From Tillus elongatus (lineage: Eukaryota > Arthropoda > Insecta > Coleoptera > Cleridae), in the NCBI GenBank assembly GCA_964006375.1, contig OZ023264.1, forward strand, positions 177,602,010 to 177,666,009: a DNA stretch of 64,000 nt. Direction: 5' to 3'. Positions 1 through 13,300 of the stretch are shown one piece after another. The translations under genes were made by a program, and so were the position numbers. Within the stretch, counting starts at the first letter, position 1, and each line of letters opens with the position of its first letter. The notes under the pieces were generated by a model, which made no database searches, was not told the origin of the DNA, and saw nothing but the letters and a program-made list of their open reading frames with translations.

Positions 1-1437
1 TTTCAAATGGAACACCTGTATATAACTAGGGCATCAGGTAGCGAGTTTAGTAAGATTTTTCCCAATACCATATTTGCTACGGTTCAATTGGCTGGTTCAA
101 CACAAACTGTTGGGTCATTTGTAACCGTCTGGGCTTTTTTCTTTATAAAGGTGAATTATAATTTGTACAGGCTTTTAATGAAAATCACAGACATGACATT
201 CTTTTTGTAAATTGTTACATCGTTTTTAGATAATTGTATGGTGAAATTTATTTTTAACTTAATTTATGAACAAAAATTAAATAAAAATAATAGTACCACA
301 TTAATTTAATACATACACGGAAAATTTTAAATAATTGAAATAATCAATAGGTTTAATAACAAGTCTAATCTTCGTATGATTTGCCTAAGGGTAGCCGCAT
401 AGATTTACGTACTCAGAATAATTCCGATTAAAAATAACTATCACTGAAACGCTCAATTTGTTGCCCAACAACGAACTACTGAATTTTTATTAAAAATAAT
501 AAAGCTGTCATTTCACTAGTTTAACAACAAAATAGTGAAACTATGTGCATTGGATTATTTTTGTCAATACAGCAATTAATCGATATCTGCATTCAATATG
601 GATTATTCAGTTCAGGAGAGAAAGGATATGTTGGAGACTTATATTAAATGTCAAAAAGTGGCGCGCCGTGCAGCGCTAAAATACAGGTACATTTTTTTGT
701 TCATTTATCCTGAGTTTCCATCTAATTGTTACAATAATTATTTAGGGATCGGTATTCAGAGCGACGACACCCGGATTATCAATCATTTCTGCGTATTTAC
801 AATACATTTTTACATTCTGAAGTGTAATAGGAAATCAGTCAATAACCAACGTGAAGCCAATGAAGAAATTTCATTAAATACTTTACTTCATTTGCAAGAA
901 AACACAGGTTTATCAGCTACACAACTAGCTTCAATAACCGATATTTCAAATAGAAGTGTTGGCTGAATAATGAAAATGTTATAATTATAAGCATTACCGG
1001 TGTCATTTTATCCCAGGCCTCAGAGATGGCGACTATGTGAGGCGGTTAGAGTTTTCGTAAAGCTTTAAATATAGATCATGAAACTTTAAGCCATATGCTT
1101 TGAATGGATGAGTCAAAGTTCACAAATAATGGTGTGTTGAATAAGCATAACAGTGTAAGATGGGCAATGGAAAATCCACACTGGGTTTTTTCAAGGAACC
1201 ACCAAACTGAATATAAAACCAACGTATGTTGTGGGCTGCACAAATTAAATTACCTTTAGAAAGCCCAGACGTTTACAAATGATCCAACAGTTTGTGTTAA
1301 TCCAGCCGATTGAACCCAAGCAAACATGGTATTGGGAGAAAGCTTACTAAACCCGCTATCTGGTGCCGTAGTCATATACAGGTGTTCCATTTGAAATTTT
1401 CCAGTAAAATTGAGCTTTGTAAAATGTAACACCCTGT
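1..1437. mobile_element. Mariner-like DNA transposon, internally deleted, left tip cut by the window edge
   Basis: Positions 1-150 and about 1255-1397 are inverted copies of each other (roughly 85% by eye) and continue to an outer end reading ACACCCTG then TATA at 1431-1440, the usual tip of insect Tc1/mariner elements at a TA target. The window begins about 40 bp inside the left repeat. Between the arms on the plus strand are remnants of a transposase. The central and C-terminal catalytic parts are mostly missing, so this copy cannot move by itself. Confidence 0.75.
598..1255 (+). pseudogene. Degenerate mariner-like transposase (N-terminal helix-turn-helix plus part of catalytic core)
   Basis: A reading frame opens at 598 with a sequence of the YSVQERKDMLETYIKCQ type, like the N-terminal DNA-binding domain of one group of insect mariner-like transposases. 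Later, at about 1100-1250, the frame with WMDESKFTNNG, HNSVRWAMENPH and NHQTEYKTNVCCG resembles the first catalytic-D region of the same family. The two pieces are in different frames, stops intervene, and the second and third catalytic acids are absent. It lies between the inverted repeats of the element at 1-1437. I infer a dead transposase gene; the family is clear, the exact lineage is not. Confidence 0.65.
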
Positions 1438-1644
1438 ATAAGTGAATATTTCCGCAAGCTATATAACCATATATAATTATGCTACATTGAGTCAAGAGTA
1501 ATGGTAATACCAGATCTTAACCGGTTTTGCGACGACATGGCAGCACTGTCGTGTTGAATCGGAATAAAATTTCGGACAATTGAATAACTTCTAAACCTTT
1601 GATCTCAGGCCCCTATTGTGGGGCATCATTTTACTTGCCGTGAA

Positions 1645-3560
1645 GTTTTTTTATTATTTGTTTATTTCAACAACACACCATGAGGGCTCACAGCCTAAAT
1701 ACTATCGTACAGTGGGTGTCGACAAGGAGGAAAGAGGAAACTTGTTACTTCTTGACTTCAAGGTTTTGTCCTCGGGACAAAAGAGCGGGCATAACAAGAT
1801 GTTCTATGTCTGGTGACCTGGACAGTAAAAGGGTGCATTCGCTCTGTTTCCCTGGTACATCTGTTGGGGGCAGCAGGTGGAGGAACTATGGAAGAAAGCT
1901 CCTCTCAGCATTGCCCGTGCAGATATCTATAAAAGAGAGGTCACCAACGGCACGTCGGTGGGGAAGCGATGGCAGCCTTTGGGTGAGGGTAGGGTCACCG
2001 ATGAGGCGTATAGCTCTCTTCTGAATGGACTCCACGATAGCGAGTGTAGAAGAAGCAGCAGCACCCCAGATGTGGGAGCAATATTCGAGGTTTGGACTTA
2101 TTTGTGAAGTATATAAGGTATAGAGACTAGCTGGTGAAAAGTATTTGCAAACACGGAAGAGAAAACCTAATTTCTTAGCAGCCACTTCTGCAATTGATGT
2201 GACATGTTGATGCCAATTGAGATTTCGATCCACAGAAATGCCAACATGTGAAAAGGACTCAATGCTTTGAATAACTTGGTTGTTCATGGTCTAGGGCTGG
2301 TGTATCTCTTATGAGATAGAAAGCAAGACTGAGATTTGGTGGAGTTGAATTGTACAAGATTTCTACTCTCCCAGTCTAATATTTTTTGGAGATCCACAGA
2401 GACAGAACCCTCCATGAGTCTGCGATCCTCATCTAATTGGGCTAAAGAGACAGGCTTAGAATATTGTATATTTGAGTGGAGGGTGCTGTCATCGGCGTAA
2501 CTGTGAACTGGGTTGGATGTGCTAGAGAGGAGGTCATTGATGTGGAGAAGAAACAAAGTAGGGGCTAAAGCTGAACCTTGAGGAACTCCTGCATTAATTG
2601 GATACAGTTTGGAGGAATGTCCATCCACGACAACAGAACTACTCCAGTTTGAGAGGAAATTTGCTGTCTAGGTACAGAGTTTTGGTGGTAGGCCATAGGC
2701 GGGAAGTTTATTAAGCAGCGCTGCGTGCCAGACCTTGTCGAATGCTTTGGATATGTCTAGAGTGACAATCTGGGTTTCACCGTGTAGTTCCATAGACTTG
2801 TTCCAAGAATGGGTGACAAAGGAAAGGAGGTAGTTGATCTGCGCTGAGGGAATCCATACTGCCTGTCGTGGATTAGACTATTTTTCAAGACATTTTAGTA
2901 ATTCGGTGTTTATAAACTTTTCCATCACTTTAGAGACGACTGAAAGGAGAGAAATTACACTGTAGTTGCTAGGACGCACTTTGAATCCTTTCTCAGGGAC
3001 GGGTTGTACTTGAGCAGTTTTCCAGTTACTAGGGAATATGCCTCTATTGTAAGATGTCTGAAACAGACGAGTCAGGACAGGAGCAAGCTCTGGTGCGCAT
3101 TTTTTGAGAACAATTGCTGGGATCTCGTCAAGGCCAGAGGATTTCCTGGTATTAGGAGAAGAGAACATCTTGCGTACCTTTTTAGTTTTGAAAATGATAT
3201 CCGTCATTTTTTGCGCGACATTGGGGACTGTTGGTGGTTGAACATTTGGAGGTGGGTTGAGACTAGAATTGCCGGCAAATGAGACAAAAAGTTCAGCGTT
3301 GCCCAGGGCAGTAGAAACAATTTCATCCCCTGAAAAAAGAGGTGGAAACATCCTCTTGCAGAAATTATTCCCAATAGGTTTAGCAAGAGTCCAGAAGGGT
3401 TTGCTGCCGTTGGAGCTTGAGATGACTTTTGGGTTGGATGTGCGCTAGGAGGGGCTAAAGCTGAACCTTGAGGGACTCCTGCATTAATTGGATACAGTTT
3501 AGAGGAATAGCCATGCACGACAACAGAAATGCTCTGGTTGGGGAGGAAGTGCTCTACCAA
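1645..3560 (-). mobile_element. Non-LTR retrotransposon (LINE family A), copy 1, 5'-truncated and rearranged
   Basis: The minus strand encodes broken reverse-transcriptase segments: [26 protein letters not shown] (catalytic ADD box) and the C-terminal region with [20 protein letters not shown]. The 3' end at about 1645-1690 matches the other family A copies (a GTGTGTTGTTGAA-type end followed by an A-rich tail). A segment containing [15 protein letters not shown] occurs twice, at about 2540-2640 and again at 3433-3550, so two fragments are joined. Several frameshifts and stops make it non-functional. It sits in the same orientation as Nup210, presumably inside an intron that extends off the left edge. 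Confidence 0.8.
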
Positions 3561-3607
3561 AAAATAAAATAAATATGTGATCCTCTCAACTTGCCGGACC
3601 ATATCTA

Positions 3608-3750
<143 letters not shown>

Positions 3751-3985
3751 TAGAGCCAAATTTGTTGGTGAAACAATTTTTTGCTGTACAGCCATGCTTA
3801 TTTATTTAGTCCAACAGAGCATTTCCAAATACATGTATCTAAATTTATCCAAACTTGCTGTAATGCATGGTTTGAGAAATGAATAAATAAATAACATAAA
3901 TACAAGAAGATTGTTATAAAATCACACAAAACAAATAATTTTTTCCTAAATATACAAGTTGGATGTTAATATTATGAAAACATAC

Positions 3986-4321
3986 CACATATGGCAGAAT
4001 AGCGTTTTCTGCATGAACCTTTACATAATCAGCAGTTTTCTGAACTCCATCGGCCCACGCTTTTACAACCGTATGGCCAGGTTTCTTAGAGGAGACAATG
4101 AGAGTGGAATTACTGGCTCCTTGTTTGACTTTCAGTAAATCACAGCGACTTATCCTCACTTTAAGTTCAGAAGGACCGGCTTGGAAAACATCTCCCATAT
4201 TATCATAGTATAGGGCTTTCAGTTCGAATTCTATACCAACAGGAACTGTGTATAAATTGTTCTCTTCATGTATCTGCCACCTGCTTCTGAGATTCAGCAT
4301 CATGTAATGTATTTGCTTGAC
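3986..4321 (-). CDS. Nup210: Nup210 exon 13 (last exon in window)
   Basis: Acceptor TTTTTTTAG|GTC and donor TATGTG|GTATGT. It encodes the Ig-like (BID_2-type) segment [20 protein letters not shown], a sequon NSTL, and [20 protein letters not shown]. The next exon must lie left of position 1; nothing in 1-3985 looks like it. Confidence 0.93.
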
Positions 4322-7300
4322 CTAAAAAAAGCAAAAATAAAATATTTGTTGATTAAAAACTAGAGAATGAAGGAAATCTGAGCAACACTTGGTTTATTAT
4401 TTATTTATTAGTGGCGTGCGGTCCATGGAAGCAAGGGAAGCATTGCTTCCCTTAAAATAACGACTACATACCTAAACCGTATTATTTAAAATCCCTTTTG
4501 TATTTTAAATATTAAATTTCAAATTCTGAAACTAATTTAACTATTAAAATTTTTATATCGCAAGCTCACACACATAATTATTTATTATGCAGCATACTGT
4601 ATATACGCTCCTGCCAAGCTGAACGCGACCGATTGCGGACAGCATGAACCTGATCTGATACTACGAGTGGATGCAATGACTTCAGTTAAATACACGTAGT
4701 CAGCAGGCAACTTTATGAAAGAAACCTCGGCGCAATGTGCGCATGTTTTTAGAACGTGTTGTACTACGAAGACCGGGTGCGCGTTCAAAGCGAATGTGCG
4801 TGATTATTTCGTATATATAAGCAGCCGAGTAAGTTAAATACATGGGCATTTTATGATTATTAATATGGCTGCAAGTAGATCAGCTTTTAACAACGGTGAC
4901 GGTGGGGGTGGGGATTTACAAACAAGTGGTAATAATAACTGTGATTGTATTGTATGTTTTTGATAACTAAAGGATTTTCAGCTTTACTGTTTGCTGAAAA
5001 ACTTGCTATTATTAATAAAGGTAGGCCGAAACCTACGCTAAAAAAACTTAAATACAAGAATTAAAACATGTACCTATTCGACATTTCAACGCGGAAAAAA
5101 CTTATAAACAATATGAATGGTTAACGGGTTGTGAAAACAGGAATAAACTGTTTTGTTGGTCTTGTAGTCTATTTGTGACTGAAAAGGGGATGTGGAAAAA
5201 AGTGCATTTTCCGACTTGAATAATCTACATAAACTAGGACAAAGACATGTTATGTCTAAAGCGCATTTACAGACCATTTAAAAATTAAGTGTCTTTGGAA
5301 AAACGCGAATTGAATGACAAGCATATAGAAATTAGTCATCTCCAACACAATTAACTGGTTGATAAAAACAGAAACATATTAAAAAGACTTATTGATGCTA
5401 TGTGTTTTCTTGGTCGCAGCATGAATTTGGCTTCAGGGGTCATGAGGAAACAACTACATCTGCAAATAGAGGAAACTTTCATGACCTAGTTTCTTTAATA
5501 GCCAAATACGACATTTGTTTAAAAAATCACTTGGAACAGTCTAACGTTTTTCGCGGGACATTAAATCGCATTCAGAATGATTTAATTTCGGCTGCTGCCA
5601 CTATTATTTTGAACAGAATTACATCTAAAATTAAACAGACTCGTTTCATTGCTATTGTTCTAGATAAAACAATCGATGTAACTAATTTAAGTCAACTATC
5701 TGTAGTAATACGCTACGTAAAAATGGATGGGAGTGTACAAGAAAGATTTTAGGCTTTAAAAATGTGACAGAAGATCGTACCGCAAACGCTCTATATAAAA
5801 TTGTGCTTAATATTATGAAAGATATTGAGGAGGCTGATAATAAATTAATTTCCCAAATCTATGATGGGGCTGCTGTTATGGCCGGACGTTTAGGAGGTCT
5901 TCAAGCTAAAGTGTGGGAAACGTTCTCCATTGCTCTATTTGTACACTGTTTATTTTTATATTTATTTATTCAACGGATTAACCATTTACAATAATAATAA
6001 GAACATCTAAAACTACATTAGTCTTAAATAATCACAATATGAGAACATAAAAAAAAAGCAAAACATAACCTGTATACCCTATGTATGACAATTAATCAAT
6101 AACACCTCTCAAAATTCCTCTAATTACACGGTCAGAATCATTAAACATGTCCAAGAGCTCCGAATACTCATTTGCCGTTCTCGCCACTCTCGACATCGGA
6201 CTGAAAAAGCCATAATTGGTTCGATGGAAGGGAACCACAAAAACCTCCCTCGCTCTCGTGCAGTTCGGAATCCTTAGAGAGACTAACTCAAGCAAAGAAG
6301 GACTATCAATTTTATTCACTAATAATTTGTGCAAAAAACAAACATCACTGACAATCCTTCTACCTCTCAGTGACTGCAAGTGCAGCCGATTCCGCAAATA
6401 AGAAAGGTTAAGATCATTTCTCTGCAAGCCCATTCTGTAAGCACAAATTCTTAAGAATCTATTTTGTACGGCCTCAATCTGATTGATATAAATATTGTAA
6501 TTCGGGCTCCAGACTACAGAAGAGCATTCCAACAAAGAGCGAACCAGAGCACAATACAGCCTTCTAAAGCTATTGCATGAAAAATCCAGAGTTGATCTAT
6601 GAATAAATCCTAACATTTTATATGCCTTAGATACTATGCACTCCATGTGATCCCTAAAAGATAATTCCCTATCCAATACAATGCCCAAGTCTTTAATCAT
6701 TTCCTTCCTCTGTAAAGCATCAGAGCCCATGGAGTACACAAAGTCAATGGGAAACTGAGCTCTAGCGAATGTAATGCAGAAACACTTATCAACATTCAGA
6801 GTCAGAAGATTGTCACCACACCACCGAGCAAAACGATTTAAGTCTTCCTGTAAAAGTAAAGCGTCCTGTCTGGAACGAACAATCTTGAAAATTTTGATAT
6901 CATCAGCAAACATCAAAATCTGACTATGCTTAAGTGAATGTATGACATCATTGATAAAAAGATTAAAGAGGACTGGTCCACAATGTGAACCCTGAGGAAC
7001 TCCTGAAGAAACAGTAATACTACCAGAAATGAAGTTCCTGATCTTTACACTCTGGGACCTACCCATAAGGAAGCTGCGCACCCAAGACAACAAATTGGCA
7101 TTAAAACCCAACAATGCAAGTTTTGACAATAATAAGGCGTGATTTACCTTATCAAACGCTTTGGAGAAATCTGTATACACCGAATCAATCTGTAACCTAT
7201 CCTCCAAAGCTGAGACCAATACATTCTGGTAAAGAAGAAGGTTGGTCGTTGTAGATCTTCCCTTAAGAAAACCATGCTGCTGTTCGGCGAAAACATGTCT

Positions 7301-10300
7301 GCATTCCCAAGTTATATGTCTAGAGACAAAAAAGTCCAGAAGTTTGGGTATCTCTGACTGAATACAAACAGCTCTGTAATTAGTAACCAAGTGCTTTGGT
7401 CCCTGCTTATGAACGGGCATCAAATAAGAATGTTTCCAAACATGTGGAAACTCACCAGACAATAAGGACATGTTAAAGAGAATCCTCAGTGGAATTGCCA
7501 AGGTGAAGGCACAAGATTTTAACAGATGGGAGGGGATTCCATCTGGGCCGTAACTAAGTTTATCTTTCAAACTACAGATACGATCAATAATATCAGCAGA
7601 AGTAACACTAGGCACAGTCATATTTACCGACTCACGCAAAAAAGGATCGGGACCGACACCGCCAGCCTGTACCTCATACACAGATGAGAAAAAACTAGCA
7701 AAAAGATCCACCGAATCATGCAAAGAATCACTCCTAACATCATCATAATACATAGCCTCAGGAAGATCATAAATCCTCCTCAACTTGTTAATATAAGACC
7801 AGAAAGAACCCGGATTGTTTTCAAAATTATTCTCAGTATAAGCAATAAAATTTCTGTAACAAGTATCACGAAGATTCCTACATTCCTCTCGGAGACCAGA
7901 AAACCTAATATAATCATCTATTCTACCATATTTTTTATACTGACTGTGTACCCTCTTCTTCTCAGTTATCATGCCTCTAAGCTCGACACTAAACCAAGGA
8001 GGGAAACATGATTTCTTACATCTCTTAACTGGAACAAACCGATCCACAGCATTAAACAGAATGTCATAAAAGCACTTCACAGCATCATTTATCTCCAATG
8101 ACTCAAGATATTCCCAGTCAAATTCGGAAAGAAAATAATTCATGGCACAATAATCAGCATTACGAAAGTCATAAAAATACTCTTCATAGGGTTCAGTTGG
8201 GGGAGTCTCAAGTGAAAAAGAAATGTCTAGGGGCACATGATGTGCAGTAGCAGGAAAAACCGGATCCAAAGATGCATCAACACATATGTTATCTATATTA
8301 CTAAAAACTAAATCTAAAGTTCTATTCAATCTATTAAGTACAAAATTTTTTTGGAACAAGCCCCAAAAGCCAAAACTGTTAGAAACAAGTGAGGCTGATG
8401 GACTGTTACCACTAATAACTGGAGCACTCTCAGCACTGCTTGACCAGGTAACGTTTGGGAGGTTGTAGTCCCCACAGACAACGACCTCAGAATTGGGATG
8501 ATCAGACAACACACTGTCGACCGAATCACAATGGTGTTCATATATAGCAACTTCTGAATTGGGTGGAATGTAACAAACACCAAAAATGAGGCTCCGCCTT
8601 CCTATCCTCACCTTCACATAAACTTCGTTAAGTGAAATATCACCAGCAATCCTAGTAGAATCAAGGTCTTTATGCACAGCTATCAGCACACCACCCCCCC
8701 GATCTCTGATATTGCCCGGAATACTGTCACGATCACTACGGTAAATATTATAATTCATAAAAGAGAGTTCAGCATCAGAGTGGGAAGCAGTAAGCCACGT
8801 CTCCGTCAACATAACAACATGAAAACAGCAAGAAGACAGACCCTGTCGAAGCCTGGGTAATTTTGTTCGTAGTCCACTAACATTATGATAATGAACAAAC
8901 AAGGAATTCTCATCACCAGGAGTGCTTAACAATAAATGGTCATCCGACACCCCTAGTTTTTTTTGGGGGGAACAATAGTCGGAACACCGTTAACATACTT
9001 AATCTTGAGGTTTACTTCACCATCATCCACCCTCCGCCTCAATTCACTGATCACAGACTTGGAGTATGCACTTTGCCTAGGGGTTCTGTCCTGCCTAACT
9101 CTGACATTACGATACAAATGATCATCCTTGAGTCTTCCAGTCCTGCGCAGAATACTAAGTACCTGATGTTCATCAGAGAGAGTAACCTTTAGAGGTCTAG
9201 GAACGGATGCACTGCTGGAATGCCTACCCAGGCGAAATAGCCTAATCTGGGAGTAATCACCCTCAGGACACAACTTGTGGAGGATATTCTTCACTTCCAG
9301 TCTGTCAACATCACTCTCACCACGGCTAGCAGTAGACCCAGACTCAGATTCGGGGAGTCCAAAAATAATAATATTTGACTTCCTCTTGTCTCGCTCACGA
9401 ATCTCCTGTATTATATCCTCTATATAGGAGTCACTACCAGCTGGAACCTGTACAGTATTGGGCAACTCTGCTGTTACCTTCAATTTCTCAAGCTGCTTCT
9501 CGACATCACTAATTCTAGCAATCAGGTTTGGCAACTGTTTGAGACCATCCTCACAATCAGAACACAGAAACAACAGCTTCCTCTTCTTCAACTCCATGCA
9601 TCTAATCTCAGAGGCACTAAGGTCTGAACACTGCTCACAGAACAAGAGCTTACAGGTGTCACAACTAAAGGTCTTACCAGTAACACCACATTTTGAGCAG
9701 TCACTCATGATTTATGGACAGCTGTAGATAAACAGTATAAAATGAAATATAAATAAACTGATAAAGTTAAAAGCTTTTTCCATCAACACAATACCAGGAG
9801 ATAAGATAACCACGGTGCAAAAAAAAATAACTGTTCAATTGCAGAATACACTCCAACAAAGAAAATTCAAATGTAACTTCCACTACAATGTTCAAAATCC
9901 GTAACCAACACTACCACCAGTGCACACAAACAAATGCTGCAGCTCGTCATAAACCTTAACAAATTTGGATATACAAAACTTGTGATAAGAGCCATAAAAG
10001 TACAAGCAGATATTTCTGATGTTCACACTTTGCAGGTATTTAGCATTATGTTGTGCTCATAAATTAAATTTAATTTTATCCAAATCTGTTGAAGAATGTA
10101 AAGTGTTAAATGGCTGCTTTTTTTCCAAATCTACGAAGCGCACACAAGCCTTAGACCCAATTGTTAAAAAACGTTTACCCAAAGTAGCTGCAACCCGATG
10201 GAACTACAACGGCAGGGTTGTGTTAACTGTATTTGAACACCGTGAATCGTTAATTGAACTTTTTGAAAACATCATGGAAAATAGCAAAAATTGGGACGCA

Positions 10301-13300
10301 GAAACAATAAATAGTTCTAGAGGATTTTTGGATGGTTTGAAAGGAGAGTTTAATTTTAATTTTTTACTTAATATGTTTTCGGAAATATTTCCGTTTTCAG
10401 ATAATGTATTTAACATATTGCAATGTAAAATAAATGACATTGGTTTTTGCCTGAAAAAAATTAGTGAATTTAAATCCATTATAATTCAAAAAAGGAATGA
10501 ATTTGATAAGTTCTGGGAAAAAACAATTGAATTAGGAGAAGTGGAGCCACGAAGAAAGCGTCTGTGCAATGATAATGTGGCAGACCTTCAAACTTCTTAC
10601 CGCCGCCTTTTCTACGAAATTATAGATCAAATTCAGCAGCAAATTAACTGCAGATTTGATCATCTCAGTGACCTGAAATTTCTTGAATTGTGTAATTTTG
10701 GAGGATTTAATGGGACACCTTTCCCAGAAGATTAATTCAAATCATTATTTAACCACTATGGACATTATTTTGACAAAGCCTTATTACGATCAGAACTTGC
10801 AGTCATTTATGAACCCGATGTTATTGACACAAAAACTTACGCTAGTTAACTTTTAACTTTCTTAAAACAATTAAAATTGGAAAATGCATATTCTGAAGTG
10901 TTCAAATTATGTGAATTAGTATTAACAAGTCCTGCTACTAGTGCGTCTGTAGAACGAAAATTTTCTACATTGAAACGTATCAAGAGTTTTGTTAGAAATT
11001 CAACAGGACAGGAAAGACTTTCCCAAATTTCAATTTTGCCAGTTGAAAATAAACTCGTGCAGGAAATGTCCCAGAATCCACAGTTACATGACGACATTAT
11101 TAACGAATTTTCCAAAAACAACAGAAGAATTGAGTTACACTATAAATAGGTAAGTTTCTGGGAATTGCTTCCCTTATTTCAAATGTCACCACACACCCCT
11201 GTTATTTATTTTATTTAATTAACAACCCAAACAGGCAGGAGCCCTGTTACATGGATTTATATAAGAACTACTAAACTAAGAGAAATTAAAAACTATACAT
11301 TAACACTAAAAATTAACAAAAAAATAACCAAGATAACTAAGATGTGGTGACCACACAAAACAGGGATTCACCTTGTAAGTGAAAACACTACATTTAGAAA
11401 GATTAAGATGTAACTTATTTATGTCACACCATTCAGAAATCCTATCAAGGTTGTGCTGCATGGCCTGACAGTTGACAATATAATTGATATTTATATATAT
11501 TTTTTAGGCCATCAGCATACAATAAATGAGGAATAGAAAACACATAATTCAAACCATTAATAAAAACGTTGAAGAGAAGGGGATCAAGTACGACTCCTTG
11601 TGGGACACCAGAAGAAGCATAAGACAGGTCAGAAGAACAACAAGCCTACCAGATATAATGATACCTATTGAGTAGGTAGGATCTAAACAAGGATATAACA
11701 CCATTGGTAAGTCCAAAAGAATGAAGCTTAAGTAACAGCAGTTCATGCCCAAATGAGTTAAATGCCTTCAAGAAGTCTAAGTAGACTGCATCAACCTGCC
11801 CATTCCCATCCAAGACGATACATATTGCACGAAACAAGAAAGGTTGGTCAAGGTCGAACGGCCCCTGACAAACCCATGCTGACTCGGTGAAAGATAAAGA
11901 CTTACATGAGGAGATAGATACGCAAAAAGTGTATACTCAAAGACCTTAGAAAAGTTCGATATGATTACAATCTGCCTGTAATTTTCAATGACCGGCCTGT
12001 CAACCTTCTTATGGACGGGGCAGACTTTAGTGGTTTTCCACATGGAAGGGAAGGTTTGTGTTTTCAGAGGCAAGTTAAAAATAAGTAAAGGTTTGGCAAA
12101 TGAGGAAGCACAGTCTTTGATATGAAACTAGGTATATTATCCGACCCTTGACGCAACTTGGACTTGAGTTTCTTAACAGCAGAAAGTACATCAGATGTAT
12201 GAAATTCGCTTAAATGAAATGGAAGACAGTTCGAAGAAATAAACATATCCTCTGAAGAATCGGTACAAGATTTGAAGGGGGAACTGAAAAACTTAGCAAA
12301 ACCATCAAGTAAACCCTCAGGGGTGACAAGTCCTGGCCATTTTATGTCATAAGTCCACGTATCCGAGTCTGCTTCTTTTTATAATTCACAATGGAGCAAA
12401 AAGACCTGGGATCTGCCTGTATGTTAGACTCAACATTACCTATATAGGATTTATAAGCCTGCAAGGTATCCTTCTTAAGTTGTGCCCTACACTCCGAGAA
12501 TGCTTTATAATCAACAGCCGACAGTGACGACCTGTATTTAGAATAAAGTCTCCCTTTGATCCTCAAATTATAGATTATTTTGCTGTTAAACCAAGCAGGA
12601 TACTTACAAGGAGTCATTTTTTTCTTGGGTATAAAAGTGTAAGCTGTTTAAGTATTTATTATATTGAGACAAAATTTTCCTACGGATAAATTTTTGTCTT
12701 CAAGTTGGGGTCAGATGTAAGCGGGATGCTGGCCTGTTTAAGTATTTTGATTTATGATATTTCTACATACATAAATGTTTGATTTGATTCTCGGAAAAAA
12801 TTTATGAAAAGTCGCCATAGAGCTGAATATTTTAGGTGTAAAATATATCCGGCATAATATGCATAATTAATATGTAGACTGCGAGCAATGTTGAAGTTGT
12901 GTGGTATTTAATTACATGAAGTCAGAACACCTTACCAAGCGCAAAACGCGCGGTACAAGGGTCAATTGAATGCAAAAAAATGAAAGGAATGGAATTCTAA
13001 ACGGTACCGGCAACGATATGACAGGTAAGTAACTGCTACATAGACCACTTGAGTTGCAATAAAAAATTTCCGCAAACTCAGTGTTTTTGGGGGACTCGCT
13101 GACAGAAAAAATACGGTGGCGAGAAGACAGGTGTTCTGGCGGCTACCTCCGGGCTCGGAGTCGCCGCCGCGCGATAATCAGAAGTGAGTGAGAAAATTAG
13201 CTTTTGTTCGAAAGGGCGATTATCGCGAAAGATCGTGTTCCACATAGGGTCGGGTAATTCAGAGTACAGAGCCTAGGATTTTTCTAGGTGAGTTCGTTCC

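Larger units (their letters stand above)
5950..10010 (-). mobile_element. Near-intact non-LTR retrotransposon (LINE family B), full length
   Basis: It carries two long minus-strand frames: ORF1 (8953-9708) and ORF2 (6092-8950). The 3' end lies at about 5950, where the minus strand ends in an AATAAATAAATA-type tail, and the 5' UTR extends to about 10010. The element interrupts the hAT-1 transposase exactly in its FVHC..AHKLNL motif. I could not find a clear target-site duplication. The intact frames indicate a recent insertion. The clade is of the Jockey/CR1 group by ORF layout and motifs; a phylogeny is needed to be more precise. Confidence 0.88.
4409..11201 (+). mobile_element. hAT-superfamily DNA transposon (hAT-1), split by a LINE insertion
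   Basis: The left tip TAGTGGCGTGCGGTCC and the inverted right tip CAGGGGTGTGTGGTGAC, each followed by an AAGGGAAGCA(T/A)T block, are imperfect inverted repeats flanked by the 8-bp duplication TTATTTAT. Inside, plus-strand fragments of a zinc-finger-MYM-type hAT transposase lie on both sides of a complete LINE (about 5950-10010). Without the LINE the element would be about 2.7 kb. It inserted into the TAAATAAAT-type tail of the LINE at 11210-12640. Confidence 0.9.
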
